64,000 bases of DNA from Pseudomonas lini (GCF_001042905.1 NZ_JYLB01000004.1:248001-312000); one strand, 5' to 3'; shown: positions 8,327 through 17,325, numbered from the stretch's first letter. Notes: generated from the letters alone by a model not told the origin. Numbers and translations: made by a program.

Positions 8327-9235
8327 GTGCGCCAGCGTTATTTAGCCTTGCTCAGTGTGTTTGCCAGCCTTCCCGCGATGGCGCTCACTTTCCAGACCCG
8401 TCTGGAGAGCATCGAGTGGACGGTCGAAGGTGACAAGTTCGAATGCCGCCTGACTCAACCCATCACCGATTTCGGTTCGGGGGAGTTCGTGCGTCGCGCC
8501 GGCGAGCAGGCGACATTTCGTCTGAAGGCCTACAACTCGATGATCGGTGGCGGTTCCGCGACCTTGTTGGCGGCCGCTGCGCCATGGCAGCCGGGGCGTG
8601 GCGACATCAACCTGGGTTCGGTACGAATCGGCAGTGGCAACGTGCTGTTCAACAGCTCGCAAGTTCAGGCCGGGCGCCTGATCAGTGGGTTGATGGACGG
8701 TCGCAGCCCGGTCGTTCGACACTCTTCAGGCGACGGCCGGGTATCTGAAATCCGTCTGTTGCCGGTCAAATTCAGCAAGGCCTACAGTGACTACCAGGGT
8801 TGCGTGGCCAAGTTGCTGCCGCAGAATTTCGAGCAGGTGAAGCAATCCGAAATCGGCTTTCCAGGGGAGGGCATCGATCTCGATGCACAAGCCAAGGCCC
8901 ATTTGCAGGTCATGCTGGAATTCATGAAAGCTGATCCGACGGTCAATCACATTGAACTCGACGGCCATTCCGACAACAGCGGCAACCGCCTGACCAACCG
9001 CGAACTGTCGCGACGCAGGGCGCTGGCCGTGATGGATTTCTTTAAGGCTAATGGTATCCAGGAATCGCAGATCACCCTGCGTTTTCATGGTGAGCGCTAT
9101 CCGCTGGCGCCGAACAAAAACGCCGCCAATCGGGCGAAGAACCGTCGGGTTGCCGTACGCCTTGAACGGGTAGCGCCGACCGAGCAACCGGCGCCTCAAG
9201 CCACCGCTTCCGCGGGCAGCGCGAAGGCCTCCTGA
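8327..9235 (+). CDS. motY: OmpA-family flagellar stator protein MotY
   Basis: A 302-residue periplasmic protein of the sodium-type T ring that helps MotCD/MotAB stators assemble around the motor. It has a signal peptide (residues 1-19, ending ASLPAMA), a MotY N-terminal domain, and a C-terminal OmpA-like peptidoglycan-binding domain (about 170-280, with HIELDGHSDNSGNRLTN and NRAKNRRVAVRLE). The C-terminal tail is Ala/Pro-rich. I chose GTG 8327, which has GGAG six bases upstream and gives a clean signal peptide; the frame also extends to a GTG at 8288. The place between pyrC and argG matches PAO1 motY (PA3526, from memory). Confidence 0.9.
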   Translation: MRQRYLALLSVFASLPAMALTFQTRLESIEWTVEGDKFECRLTQPITDFGSGEFVRRAGEQATFRLKAYNSMIGGGSATLLAAAAPWQPGRGDINLGSVRIGSGNVLFNSSQVQAGRLISGLMDGRSPVVRHSSGDGRVSEIRLLPVKFSKAYSDYQGCVAKLLPQNFEQVKQSEIGFPGEGIDLDAQAKAHLQVMLEFMKADPTVNHIELDGHSDNSGNRLTNRELSRRRALAVMDFFKANGIQESQITLRFHGERYPLAPNKNAANRAKNRRVAVRLERVAPTEQPAPQATASAGSAKAS

Positions 9236-9247
9236 ACCTGCTGAAAT

Positions 9248-9310
9248 CGTCGCTCGCTCGACATAATCTGTCGCTTCGTCGTCATAAGCTGTCGCGCCTC
9301 TGTAAATTAT
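9248..9310 (+). promoter_or_regulatory. Three tandem 21-bp ArgR-type repeats upstream of argG
   Basis: Three head-to-tail units start at 9248 (CGTCGC), 9269 (TGTCGC) and 9290 (TGTCGC), exactly 21 bases apart. Units 1 and 2 match at 15 of 21 positions. Unit 3 fits TGTCGC-N8-AA-N5 exactly. The AraC-type ArgR of Pseudomonas binds direct repeats with this period. The array ends 54 bases before the argG start. Confidence 0.7.
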
Positions 9311-9364
9311 TCTGCATGAGCGGTAGACTTGACGGCTTTCCGTAGAACCCCGTGGAGTGATGGC

Positions 9365-10582
9365 ATGGCGGACGTAAACAAGGTCGTTCTGGCGTATTCC
9401 GGCGGCCTGGACACTTCGGTGATCCTCAAGTGGCTGCAGGATACTTATAACTGTGAAGTAGTGACCTTCACCGCTGACCTGGGTCAGGGCGAAGAGGTCG
9501 AACCGGCCCGCGCCAAGGCTCAGGCCATGGGCGTAAAAGAAATCTACATCGACGATTTGCGCGAAGAATTCGTGCGCGATTTCGTGTTCCCGATGTTCCG
9601 CGCCAACACCGTTTACGAAGGCGAGTACCTGCTGGGTACTTCCATCGCTCGTCCGTTGATCGCCAAGCGCCTGATCGAAATCGCCAACGAAACCGGCGCT
9701 GACGCCATTTCCCACGGCGCGACCGGCAAGGGCAACGACCAGGTTCGTTTCGAACTGGGCGCCTACGCCTTGAAGCCAGGCGTGAAAGTGATCGCTCCTT
9801 GGCGCGAATGGGACCTGCTCTCCCGTGAAAAGCTGATGGATTATGCTGAAAAGCACAACATCCCGATCGAGCGTCACGGCAAGAAGAAATCCCCGTACTC
9901 GATGGACGCCAACCTGCTGCACATCTCCTATGAAGGCGGCGTGCTGGAAGACACCTGGACCGAGCACGAAGAAGACATGTGGAAATGGACCGTCTCCCCG
10001 GAGAAGGCTCCAGATAAAGCGCAATACCTGGAATTGACCTACCGCAACGGCGACATCGTCGCACTGGACGGCGTCGAAATGACCCCGGCCACCGTGCTGG
10101 CGACCCTGAACCGTATCGGTGGCGAACACGGTATCGGCCGTCTCGACATCGTCGAGAACCGTTACGTGGGCATGAAGTCCCGTGGCTGCTACGAAACCCC
10201 GGGCGGCACCATCATGCTGCGCGCTCACCGTGCGATCGAATCGATCACCCTGGACCGCGAAGTGGCTCACCTCAAAGACGAGCTGATGCCTAAATACGCC
10301 AGCCTGATCTACACCGGTTACTGGTGGAGCCCAGAGCGTCTGATGCTGCAACAGATGATCGACGCTTCCCAGGCCCACGTGAATGGCGTAGTGCGCCTGA
10401 AGCTGTACAAGGGCAACGTGATCGTCACTGGTCGCAAGTCCGACGAGTCGTTGTTCGACGCCAACATCGCGACCTTCGAGGAAGATGGCGGCGCCTACAA
10501 CCAGGCCGATGCGGCGGGCTTCATCAAGCTCAACGCCTTGCGCATGCGTATCGCGGCAAACAAAGGCCGGAAGCTTTTCTGA
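9365..10582 (+). CDS. argG: Argininosuccinate synthase
   Basis: A 405-residue cytoplasmic enzyme that joins citrulline and aspartate using ATP, the step after ArgF. The N-terminal ATP pyrophosphatase loop [12 protein letters not shown], the [15 protein letters not shown] segment and [16 protein letters not shown] are intact. ATG 9365 ([13 protein letters not shown]) follows GTGGAGTGATGGC; an upstream in-frame start at 9329 is unlikely. It lies downstream of motY and of an ArgR-like tandem operator. Confidence 0.97.
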   Translation: MADVNKVVLAYSGGLDTSVILKWLQDTYNCEVVTFTADLGQGEEVEPARAKAQAMGVKEIYIDDLREEFVRDFVFPMFRANTVYEGEYLLGTSIARPLIAKRLIEIANETGADAISHGATGKGNDQVRFELGAYALKPGVKVIAPWREWDLLSREKLMDYAEKHNIPIERHGKKKSPYSMDANLLHISYEGGVLEDTWTEHEEDMWKWTVSPEKAPDKAQYLELTYRNGDIVALDGVEMTPATVLATLNRIGGEHGIGRLDIVENRYVGMKSRGCYETPGGTIMLRAHRAIESITLDREVAHLKDELMPKYASLIYTGYWWSPERLMLQQMIDASQAHVNGVVRLKLYKGNVIVTGRKSDESLFDANIATFEEDGGAYNQADAAGFIKLNALRMRIAANKGRKLF

Positions 10583-10601
10583 GACCTTTGAGTCGGTAAT
10601 G

Positions 10602-10634
10602 GATTTGTGGCCTTGCTGATGAGGCCACAAATCT
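10602..10634 (+). terminator. Hairpin after argG
   Basis: Stem ATTTGTGGCC / GGCCACAAAT with a loop of about 10 bases, 20 bases past the argG stop. No T run follows, so it may work with Rho or only protect the 3' end. Confidence 0.5.
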
Positions 10635-10724
10635 GAAAGAGGGATAACCTGCCGTATATTGCGTTTTCAGCTTTTTTTCTTGTCTCTGCTAATACCTTTC
10701 TTCGCTTCTTTCCCCGATAGCTCT

Positions 10725-11339
10725 TCAAGAGCTGACTGCTGTGTGCCTGTAAAGATTTTGACCAATCATCGTCAGGCCGTGTGAATTCAAATTGTAAGCA
10801 ATGCAGAACGTTGCGCCGTTGCGTTTCTTGGTGTGCTTTGAAAGCCGGAGCGCGCTTTCCTTCAGCAGCGTCTCCGACTCGGCACAGGTGAGAAATACGA
10901 TCACCTGCGCAGGATTTTCCTGTGCTTGCTGTATTTTCTCCAGCAGGGCGCTGAATGCCATTTTGTTGTTCATCCAGCGTGCATCAATGATATGCAGGTC
11001 TTTCAAGTGCTCGGGCAGGCGCACGTGGTGCTGGGTCGAGCTTTCAGGCGGTACCCTGGAAGGATCGTTTCCTGACCGGTTAACGTTGTCCATGGCTTTC
11101 ATGAAGTGCTTCCCTTTCTCGAAATCGGAGGGCGCGTAAAGCGACCGATAGTTGAAGTTGAGTGTGACGAAGAAAAGAAAAAGCAAATAAAAGGGAAAGC
11201 TAATCAGAAACCAGACATAGAGTTCTCTCTCCTTGTTGTCGAGGAAGGGGAGGGATACAGCAGCCGATGTTTCAGACAGTGCTGCAAATATTGCAATGAT
11301 TGTCATGGGGTTGGTGATTCTTTTTTTGAGTTTTATCAT
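10725..11339 (-). CDS. Hypothetical inner-membrane protein, 204 aa
   Basis: Not recognised. The N-terminus has two hydrophobic segments (about 12-32 and 40-63, with YVWFLISFPFYLLFLFFV). A hydrophilic cytoplasmic part of about 140 residues follows, containing a mixed beta/alpha stretch (HIIDARWMNNK; PAQVIVFLTCAESETLL; ATFCIAYNLNS). That layout suggests a membrane-tethered sensor or effector domain, but I cannot name a family. Base composition is clearly more AT-rich than the flanking argG and nth regions, and codon use is less biased, which suggests transfer. The ribosome site at 11339 is weak, so the start is uncertain. Confidence 0.6.
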   Translation of the reverse strand: MIKLKKRITNPMTIIAIFAALSETSAAVSLPFLDNKERELYVWFLISFPFYLLFLFFVTLNFNYRSLYAPSDFEKGKHFMKAMDNVNRSGNDPSRVPPESSTQHHVRLPEHLKDLHIIDARWMNNKMAFSALLEKIQQAQENPAQVIVFLTCAESETLLKESALRLSKHTKKRNGATFCIAYNLNSHGLTMIGQNLYRHTAVSS

Positions 11340-11912
11340 GTCTTCTGCTCATGAGATATTATTTCTTCTCGATTTGTTTAAGGGGGTGGATTTCAGGATG
11401 ATAACTAATGAGTGATATTTTTCTGTTGTTATGTTGGGCTCCTTTTTTTTGATAAGTGATGTAGGTCATTATAGTAACTGTATTGTTCTTGGTTCAGGTA
11501 TGGCTGTTCATTTGTTTTAAAGTTATATGTGTTTATTCTGTTGGTGAAATGTTGCTGTATGTGAGCTTTCATAAGTCGTTCGAGCCGAGTTGTACAGGGG
11601 GGTGGAAAATGCTCGTTACTTTTAAGAGTAGCTCAATAGTCGCAGCCTGTCGGATGACTAGTATCAAACCCTGTTATTGTGTTTTTTTTGGTTGTACGTC
11701 GATACAAAAAACTGTCGAAGTGCTGAACAGCGTTCGGCTAGTAGCCTTCTCATGGCTCATGATATGCAATGATTTTTTGTAGGAATAATCCGTGTTGTTT
11801 GTAGGCCATGTCTCTCGCTGCGGGTGGCCGGGGGTGACGGCATGCCATGGGTGAAACGACTAGGCTATGGTGCGGGCTCTGAAAATTCGAACAGCGAAAA
11901 TTGGACTTGCCC
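11340..11912. other. AT-rich non-coding stretch
   Basis: About 570 bases, rich in T runs, between two divergent genes. The longest frame (11483-11782) has no ribosome binding site and an unlikely composition. I see no RNA gene, repeat or mobile-element end. It probably holds both promoters and remnants of acquired DNA. Confidence 0.5.
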
Positions 11913-12539
11913 ATGAATAAAGTGCTGATCGTGGATGATCACCCCGTCATTCGTCTTGCGGTACGTATGCTAATGGAACGTCATGGCTACGAAGTCATTG
12001 CAGAAACAGATAATGGTGTGGACGCATTACAACTTGCCCGTGAACTAATGCCAGATATTGTCATTCTGGATATTGGAATACCGAAACTGGATGGGTTGGA
12101 AGTCATCGCGCGTCTGACATCGACGGCGATGCCTCTTAAAGTACTGATATTGACGTCCCAGGCACCAGGGCACTTTTCCATGCGTTGCATGCAATCGGGT
12201 GCCGCCGGATATGTCTGTAAGCAACAGGATCTCACTGAGTTGCTCAGTGCAATAAAAGCCGTACTGTCAGGCTACAGCTATTTTCCTAATCAGGCTCTGC
12301 ATACCGTGCGTTCCAGTCTTGGGAACGCCAGTGAAGCCGATATGGTGGATCGTTTGTCCGGGCGAGAGATGATGGTCCTGCAACAACTGGCCCGAGGAAA
12401 GACAAACAAGGAAATTGCCGATGGAATGTTCCTCAGCAATAAAACAGTCAGTACTTACAAGACTCGTCTTCTGTTAAAGCTCAATGCTCGCTCACTGGTC
12501 GACCTTATTGAATTGGCCCAGCGCAACGGCCTGGTATGA
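11913..12539 (+). CDS. Orphan NarL/LuxR-type response regulator (BvgA/RocA-like)
   Basis: A 208-residue two-domain regulator. The receiver domain (1-120) has the acid pair D8-D9, the phospho-acceptor D53 (IVILDIGIPK) and a conserved Lys near residue 106. The C-terminal LuxR helix-turn-helix (about 145-205) carries LSGREMMVLQQLARGKTNKEI. The N-terminus closely resembles BvgA and the RocA regulators of P. aeruginosa. ATG 11913 is chosen over the TTG at 11901 because the protein then begins MNKVLIVDDHP. No sensor kinase is nearby, so its phosphate donor lies elsewhere. It is more AT-rich than the core genes. Confidence 0.85.
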   Translation: MNKVLIVDDHPVIRLAVRMLMERHGYEVIAETDNGVDALQLARELMPDIVILDIGIPKLDGLEVIARLTSTAMPLKVLILTSQAPGHFSMRCMQSGAAGYVCKQQDLTELLSAIKAVLSGYSYFPNQALHTVRSSLGNASEADMVDRLSGREMMVLQQLARGKTNKEIADGMFLSNKTVSTYKTRLLLKLNARSLVDLIELAQRNGLV

Positions 12540-12598
12540 AGCTGCCTGCGTTTGACGAGGCGCGATGAACGGGCGTTTATCAGGGGTCGGCACTTAGT

Positions 12599-12625
12599 AA
12601 AAAGCCTCCGTTTCGGGAGGCTTTT
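12599..12625. terminator. Bidirectional terminator
   Basis: Stem AAAAGCCTCC / GGAGGCTTTT with loop GTTTCG between the converging response regulator gene and the small 12631-12810 gene. Confidence 0.88.
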
Positions 12626-12630
12626 AAGTG

Positions 12631-12810
12631 TTACAAGTCAAAATCGTAATCGGCCAATTGCTTCTGCAGTCGGCGCTCCTCCAGCAGATTGTCGATGGTG
12701 CGGCGTTTGCTCAGGTTGGTCTTTGCCACTTCCACTACCGGCTCAGCATCATCGGCCTCAACGGGAGTGAAGTCGTCTTCTACGTCCAATTGCTCTTTGC
12801 CAGTACTCAT
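12631..12810 (-). CDS. PA3496-family small acidic protein, 59 aa
   Basis: A short gene on the minus strand, reading MSTGKEQLDVEDDFTPVEAD at its start and ending QLADYDFDL. The first half is strongly acidic; the second half is basic and helical (SKRRTIDNLLEERRLQKQL). It matches my memory of the PA3496 family, which sits beside nth in P. aeruginosa and has been called a putative envelope integrity protein. The ATG at 12810 is preceded by GGAGTTAACCTTATG, with GGAG suitably spaced. It lies downstream of nth on the same strand and ends at a terminator. Confidence 0.85.
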   Translation of the reverse strand: MSTGKEQLDVEDDFTPVEADDAEPVVEVAKTNLSKRRTIDNLLEERRLQKQLADYDFDL

Positions 12811-12917
12811 AAGGTTAACTCCAGGCTAAGGCTGCCTTTGGCGCTCCTTATATCGACAATTTCCCGGCGGGTAAAAAAGATTTTTTCAATCGATCAATCA
12901 AAAAAACTAATAGCGCC

Positions 12918-13556
12918 TCAATCGTCCGAGGTCTTTTGCTTGTATTCGCACAGGTCCTCGATCCGGCAGCTGCCACAACGCGGCTTGCGGGCCAGGCAGA
13001 CGTAGCGCCCATGGAGAATCAGCCAATGATGGGCGTCGAGCAGATATTCCTTCGGCACGAATTTCATCAGTTTTTGCTCCACCTCCACCACATTTTTGCC
13101 CGGAGCAATGCCGGTGCGGTTACTGACCCGGAAAATGTGAGTGTCCACGGCCATGGTTAGCTGACGAAAGGCGGTATTGAGCACCACGTTGGCGGTCTTG
13201 CGACCAACGCCGGGCAATGCCTCCAGCGCCTCGCGGGTCTGCGGCACTTCACCTCCATGGCGCTCCACCAGCAAGCGACAGGTTTCGATCACATTTTTTG
13301 CTTTGCTGTTGAACAGGCCGATGGTCTTGATGTACTCCGACAGCCCTCCGACGCCCAAGGCATGGATCGCCGCTGGCGTGTTGGCCACCGGGAACAGCTT
13401 GGCGGTGGCCTTGTTCACGCCGACATCGGTTGACTGCGCCGAGAGAATCACGGCGATCAGCAATTCGAACGCCGAGGAATAGGCCAGTTCGGTCTTCGGT
13501 TCAGGATTGTCTTCGTGAAACCTGCGGAAAATTTCAAGACGTTTTGCGGCATTCAT
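12918..13556 (-). CDS. nth: Endonuclease III
   Basis: A 212-residue DNA glycosylase/AP lyase that removes oxidised pyrimidines. The helix-hairpin-helix LPGVGRKTA has the catalytic Lys in the following region, the catalytic Asp is in AVDTHIFRVSNR, and the [4Fe-4S] ligands form C-x6-C-x2-C-x5-C (CLARKPRCGSCRIEDLC). It is the last gene of the rnf operon, 25 bases after rnfE, the same order as rsxABCDGE-nth in E. coli. Confidence 0.96.
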   Translation of the reverse strand: MNAAKRLEIFRRFHEDNPEPKTELAYSSAFELLIAVILSAQSTDVGVNKATAKLFPVANTPAAIHALGVGGLSEYIKTIGLFNSKAKNVIETCRLLVERHGGEVPQTREALEALPGVGRKTANVVLNTAFRQLTMAVDTHIFRVSNRTGIAPGKNVVEVEQKLMKFVPKEYLLDAHHWLILHGRYVCLARKPRCGSCRIEDLCEYKQKTSDD

Positions 13557-13581
13557 GGGCGATGCGTTTCCTCGAAGGCGG

Positions 13582-14172
13582 TCAATGTGGGGCAGCCGGG
13601 CGGCGGGTCCAGGCTTGATGTGCGGCGATCAACAGTCCCAGCAGAATAAACCCGCCAGGGGCCAACGTGGCCAGATGCAGGCCACCGTCGGCGATCAGCG
13701 TCCAGCCTTGCCAGTCCGGTTGCGTGGCACCGGCCATCCAGGACAAATGGCTAGCGAGTGTCCCGTTGCCGATGAACTCGCGCAGCAGGCCCAAGCCCAC
13801 CATCAAGGCGCCGAACAGGCCACACAGACGCAGTCGATCACGCCGTGGGCTCTGGAAAAAACCGTTATGTTCCAGCACGACGCATTGCAAGGCGATCAAT
13901 CCTGCGTAGAAACCCAGATGCTGGTGCCATTGGAGCGACCAGGCTTGTGTGGCAAGTTCCGCGCAACTGGTCAGCGTGGCAGTCAGCAGCAGGCATGCCA
14001 GCAAATGTGTTGCCGGAATCATTCGCGAGCGCAAGACGCTCATGCTCACACCATAAGCACTGAGCACCAGGGCGAACATCAGCCACAAGCCCAGGGCCGT
14101 TACCAATGAATCAGTGACGCCGATCAACGGCGTAAGCATCAGCGAGTTCTGCAGGGTCGATGACTTATTCAT
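13582..14172 (-). CDS. rnfE: Electron transport complex subunit RnfE/RsxE
   Basis: A 196-residue integral membrane subunit with six hydrophobic segments, homologous to NqrD. It belongs to the RnfABCDGE complex, which couples ferredoxin/NADH redox chemistry to ion movement or, as Rsx, keeps SoxR reduced. The N-terminus carries the LTPLIGVTDSLVTALG segment near the start. It overlaps the rnfG stop by 8 bases. Slightly shorter than E. coli RsxE (about 230 residues). Confidence 0.9.
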   Translation of the reverse strand: MNKSSTLQNSLMLTPLIGVTDSLVTALGLWLMFALVLSAYGVSMSVLRSRMIPATHLLACLLLTATLTSCAELATQAWSLQWHQHLGFYAGLIALQCVVLEHNGFFQSPRRDRLRLCGLFGALMVGLGLLREFIGNGTLASHLSWMAGATQPDWQGWTLIADGGLHLATLAPGGFILLGLLIAAHQAWTRRPAAPH

Positions 14173-14776
14173 GGGAGCTGCTCCCGATCAGCGGTTGCCG
14201 GTGTTCGTCGAAGTAGCGCAACGCATCATGGGTGGCATTGATCACCGCTCTTGAGGTGATGGTCGCGCCCGCGATCTGATCGAACTGCCCTTGGTCCTTT
14301 CTCAAGGCCCAGCCATTGTCATCGGGGTCGATCAGAGACTTGCCGGTAAACACCTGAAGCCAGGCATTGGGCCAGTCGGCGAGCTTGCCGCCCAGCCCTG
14401 GGGTTTCCGATTGCTTGAGGGTTTTGACCCCCACTAACTTGCCCTGGGGGTCGATGGCGATCAGCAAGTCAATGGCGCCGGCGTAGCCCAGAGTCTGGCT
14501 GCGCAGCAACACGGCGCTCGGTTGTCCAGCCTTGGACGCCAGGTAGCCCCCCAACAGTGTGCTGTTGGCCAGGCGAGTGCTTTCGAGGCTGAGGGGGTGT
14601 TCCAGTGGCTGATTGTCGTAGCTGTCGGACGGTAGCAGATCCAGTAACTGGCGGCTGTCGATCAGGCGTTGTTCAGCGGCAATGCGCGCGGCGCTGGTGT
14701 GCTGCACGAGGTAAGTCGCGCCCATCCCCAAGCCTGCCAGCACTATCAGGATCACAACGCTCGTCGCTCGGTTCAT
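14165..14776 (-). CDS. rnfG: Electron transport complex subunit RnfG/RsxG
   Basis: A 203-residue protein with one N-terminal membrane helix (6-23) and a periplasmic FMN-binding domain. The covalent FMN acceptor is T172 in AGATITSRAV, the S/AGAT-[ST] motif of the family, and the conserved SETPGLGG is at 123-130. The start ATG overlaps the rnfD stop by 4 bases. The intact flavin motif argues that the complex still moves electrons although rnfC is missing. Confidence 0.93.
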   Translation of the reverse strand: MNRATSVVILIVLAGLGMGATYLVQHTSAARIAAEQRLIDSRQLLDLLPSDSYDNQPLEHPLSLESTRLANSTLLGGYLASKAGQPSAVLLRSQTLGYAGAIDLLIAIDPQGKLVGVKTLKQSETPGLGGKLADWPNAWLQVFTGKSLIDPDDNGWALRKDQGQFDQIAGATITSRAVINATHDALRYFDEHRQPLIGSSSHE

Positions 14777-15765
14777 GGGGCAACCTGCTCCTGTCTGGAG
14801 GCGGCAAACCGTTCCAGCGCCGGTACACAGAGGTTCATCAGCAAAACCGCAAAGGCCACGCCGTCCGGATAACCGCCCCACGTCCGAATCAGGTAAGTCA
14901 GTAACCCCACGCCTGCGCCGAACAGTAATCGGGCAGTGGGGCTTTTCGCGCCGGATATCGGTTCTGTCACGATGAAGAAGGCACCGAGCATGCTCGCGCC
15001 GGTAAGCAGATGAAACAGTGGCGAGCCATGAGAGTCGGAGCCCGTACCGTTCCAACATAACAGGCTGATGACGAACAGGCTGGCGAGCATGCCGACCGGC
15101 GCATGCCAGCTGAATACCCGCCGCTGCAGCAGAAACGCACCGCCCGCCAGAAACGCCAGGTTGACCCATTCCACGCCTCGGCCGCCAAAACGGCCGAATG
15201 CCGGATTGCCGGCGAACAGTTCTTCCATGGTCAGGCTTTTGTTGATTCGCAGACTGTCCAGCGCCGTGGCCTGAGCCCAGGCATCGGGAGCCTGGCCAAA
15301 GCTGAAGCCAAACACCTGTTGCAACCCACCGAACAAATCCATGCCATGGGACGCCGGCCAATGGGTCATTTGCTGGGGAAACATCACCAGGACCAGCGCG
15401 AAACCGAGCATCGCCGGATTGAACGGATTCTTGCCGACGCCGCCATACAAGTGCTTGCCGAAAAACAGTCCGAACGCCGCAGCACTGACTGTCAGCCACC
15501 ACGGGCAATAAGGCGGCAAGGCCAGTGCCAACAGCGTCGCACTGACCAGCGCACTGCCATCGCTCAGCGTCGGTTTTACCGGTTGCTTGCGCAGCTGCAA
15601 TACCGTCGCTTCCACGGCCAATGCAGTAGCCGCCGCCAGAATCAGGTTGATCAATACGCCCCAGCCATACAGCCAGAACAACATCAGCATCCCCGGCACG
15701 GTGGCCAGCAATACCAGCTTCATGGCTTGCTGAAGGCGTTCGTCCACCGATTCAAGGGGTGACAT
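14773..15765 (-). CDS. rnfD: Electron transport complex subunit RnfD/RsxD
   Basis: A 330-residue NqrB-like subunit with about nine membrane helices. The family segments [18 protein letters not shown] (104-121) and [16 protein letters not shown] near the C-terminus are intact. The covalent FMN threonine is probably T167 in [12 protein letters not shown]. The start ATG at 15765 overlaps the end of rnfB by 14 bases. In known rnf operons rnfC lies between B and D; here there is no room for it. Confidence 0.92.
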   Translation of the reverse strand: MSPLESVDERLQQAMKLVLLATVPGMLMLFWLYGWGVLINLILAAATALAVEATVLQLRKQPVKPTLSDGSALVSATLLALALPPYCPWWLTVSAAAFGLFFGKHLYGGVGKNPFNPAMLGFALVLVMFPQQMTHWPASHGMDLFGGLQQVFGFSFGQAPDAWAQATALDSLRINKSLTMEELFAGNPAFGRFGGRGVEWVNLAFLAGGAFLLQRRVFSWHAPVGMLASLFVISLLCWNGTGSDSHGSPLFHLLTGASMLGAFFIVTEPISGAKSPTARLLFGAGVGLLTYLIRTWGGYPDGVAFAVLLMNLCVPALERFAASRQEQVAP

Positions 15766-16759
15766 AGGCATCCACCTGACGCTCGGCTTCGCTGAGCGCA
15801 TGTTGCAACGCTTCGATCTGTTCGGCCGGCGCTTCGCTTGTTTGGGCTTTCTTGAGTTCGGCGCGGCGCATGGCCAATTGGATCTTCGCCCGTTTCAACT
15901 CGGCATCTTTTGCGGGGGCAGGTGGCGCGGAGACCGGCGGTGCGCTGATCTCCAGTTGCGCCAGCGCCTGTTCGGCGGCTTCGAACTGCTGTTGCAGCAC
16001 GATCAGTTGCGATTGCTGTTCGAAGGTTGGCGGATGCCCGAAGGCCTTGAGCGATTTGTTCAACTGCGCCCGACTCATCGCCAGATCGACCTTGGCCTTT
16101 TTCAATGCTGCATCGGCATTGTCGGCCTTCTGTGCGCGGACGCGCTCGAGTGCAGCCTGAACCGGGTCGAGCGTTACTTCGCTGTGCTGCACGGCGCGTT
16201 GGGCGCGGGCTTGGCGTTCGGCGTGTTTCTGTTCCTCTTCGCGATGCAAACGGGCATTGCGCTGTTCGAAACGGCGTCGCGCGTGATTGCGCTTGGCGGC
16301 CCGGGCCTGTTGTTCCTCCAGGCTGAACGCCAGCCCGCCGACAATCGGCAGCACCGTGGCCAGCGGTAACGGATGCATCTCGATGCAATCCACCGGGCAG
16401 GGCGCCACGCAGAGGTCGCAACCGGTGCATTCGTCGACGATGACCGTGTGCATGAATTTCGCCGCGCCGACAATGGCATCGACCGGGCAGGCCTGAATGC
16501 ACTTGGTGCAGCCGATGCATTCGGCTTCGCGGATGTAAGCGATCTGCGCCGGTGCCGAACCGCGACTGACGTCCAGTTCCAGCACCGGCACCTTCAGCAG
16601 GTCGGCCAGGGCCGCGATGGTTTCGCTGCCGCCCGGTGGGCACTTGTTGATCGGCTCGCCGCTGGCGATGCCTTCGGCGTAGGGTTTGCATCCGGGGTGG
16701 CCACACTTGCCGCATTGGGTCTGCGGCAAGAGGGCGTCGATGCGTTGAATCAGACTCAT
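15752..16759 (-). CDS. rnfB: RnfB ferredoxin-type subunit with RnfC-like C-terminal tail
   Basis: A 335-residue protein, whereas RnfB is usually near 190. Residues 1-130 are the RnfB iron-sulphur part: Fe-S domain C16, C19, C24, C40, then two [4Fe-4S] ferredoxin motifs (C81/C84/C87/C91 with C111/C114/C117/C121). The usual N-terminal membrane helix is missing: translation starts at [20 protein letters not shown], with ATGA coupling to rnfA. Residues 148-335 are a charged helical tail ([30 protein letters not shown]) resembling the tail of RnfC/RsxC. It contains a repeated motif, [20 protein letters not shown] (216-235) and [20 protein letters not shown] (285-304). It looks like a B-C chimera. 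Confidence 0.88.
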   Translation of the reverse strand: MSLIQRIDALLPQTQCGKCGHPGCKPYAEGIASGEPINKCPPGGSETIAALADLLKVPVLELDVSRGSAPAQIAYIREAECIGCTKCIQACPVDAIVGAAKFMHTVIVDECTGCDLCVAPCPVDCIEMHPLPLATVLPIVGGLAFSLEEQQARAAKRNHARRRFEQRNARLHREEEQKHAERQARAQRAVQHSEVTLDPVQAALERVRAQKADNADAALKKAKVDLAMSRAQLNKSLKAFGHPPTFEQQSQLIVLQQQFEAAEQALAQLEISAPPVSAPPAPAKDAELKRAKIQLAMRRAELKKAQTSEAPAEQIEALQHALSEAERQVDAYVTP

Positions 16760-17325
16760 GTTTTGATCAGCCCGCTGAATCCGAGAAAAACCACCGCGAT
16801 CAATCCGGCGCCGATCAACTCGATTGGCAGGCCGCGAAAGGGCAGGGGGATATCGTTGTCGAGTGTGCGCTGGCGCAAGTCGCTGAACAAACTCAGTACT
16901 AGCCAGAAACCCAGCCCGGCGCCAAGGCTCAGGGCTATGGCGTGGAAAATTCCCTTGTCGTCTTGAGCGTTGAGCAATGTCAGCCCAAGCCCCCCGGCAT
17001 TCCCCAGCAGCAGGGGCCAGAGACCATCGAATGAAAGCTTTGCCAATAACCGTGAAAGCAGCTTCAGCAGCGGGCCGATCAGCAGAACGCTCAGCGGCAA
17101 GAACACGAACAGACGCAGCGACGTCAGCCCCAAAGGCACCAGTAGCCAGTAATAGAGCGCATAGCCAAGCGTGCCGGTGATCAGCATCAGACAAGTTGTC
17201 GCGATGCCTAGCGCGTGGACCTGTGGCCGCTCGCTGCCCAGCACCGGATCGACGCCCAGCGGCCAGTGCAACACGAGGTTGTTGATCAGGGCAGCGCTGA
17301 TAAGCGTAAGAAGCAGTTCGGTCAT
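16756..17325 (-). CDS. rnfA: Electron transport complex subunit RnfA/RsxA
   Basis: A 189-residue membrane subunit, homologous to NqrE, with six hydrophobic helices. It pairs with RnfE as an inverted pseudo-twofold dimer in the membrane core. The start ATG at 17325 ([20 protein letters not shown]) matches RsxA; the frame upstream to 17355 is an unlikely extension. It heads the operon rnfA-B-D-G-E-nth, with a 4-base overlap to rnfB. A REP pair lies between it and metG. Confidence 0.92.
   Translation of the reverse strand: MTELLLTLISAALINNLVLHWPLGVDPVLGSERPQVHALGIATTCLMLITGTLGYALYYWLLVPLGLTSLRLFVFLPLSVLLIGPLLKLLSRLLAKLSFDGLWPLLLGNAGGLGLTLLNAQDDKGIFHAIALSLGAGLGFWLVLSLFSDLRQRTLDNDIPLPFRGLPIELIGAGLIAVVFLGFSGLIKT

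Noticed and set aside
8726..10630. 634-codon open frame antisense to argG
   Set aside because: Its frame mirrors the strongly biased codons of argG and motY. It lacks a ribosome site and resembles no protein family; GC-rich genomes often produce such shadows.
11483..11782. 99-codon frame in the AT-rich spacer
   Set aside because: No ribosome binding site, odd Cys/Phe-rich composition, and no domain seen.
16760..17194. N-terminal extension of RnfB that might restore the membrane anchor
   Set aside because: The open frame upstream overlaps rnfA, reads as low-hydrophobicity Arg/Ala-rich sequence with no membrane helix, and the ATGA overlap strongly supports the start at 16759.
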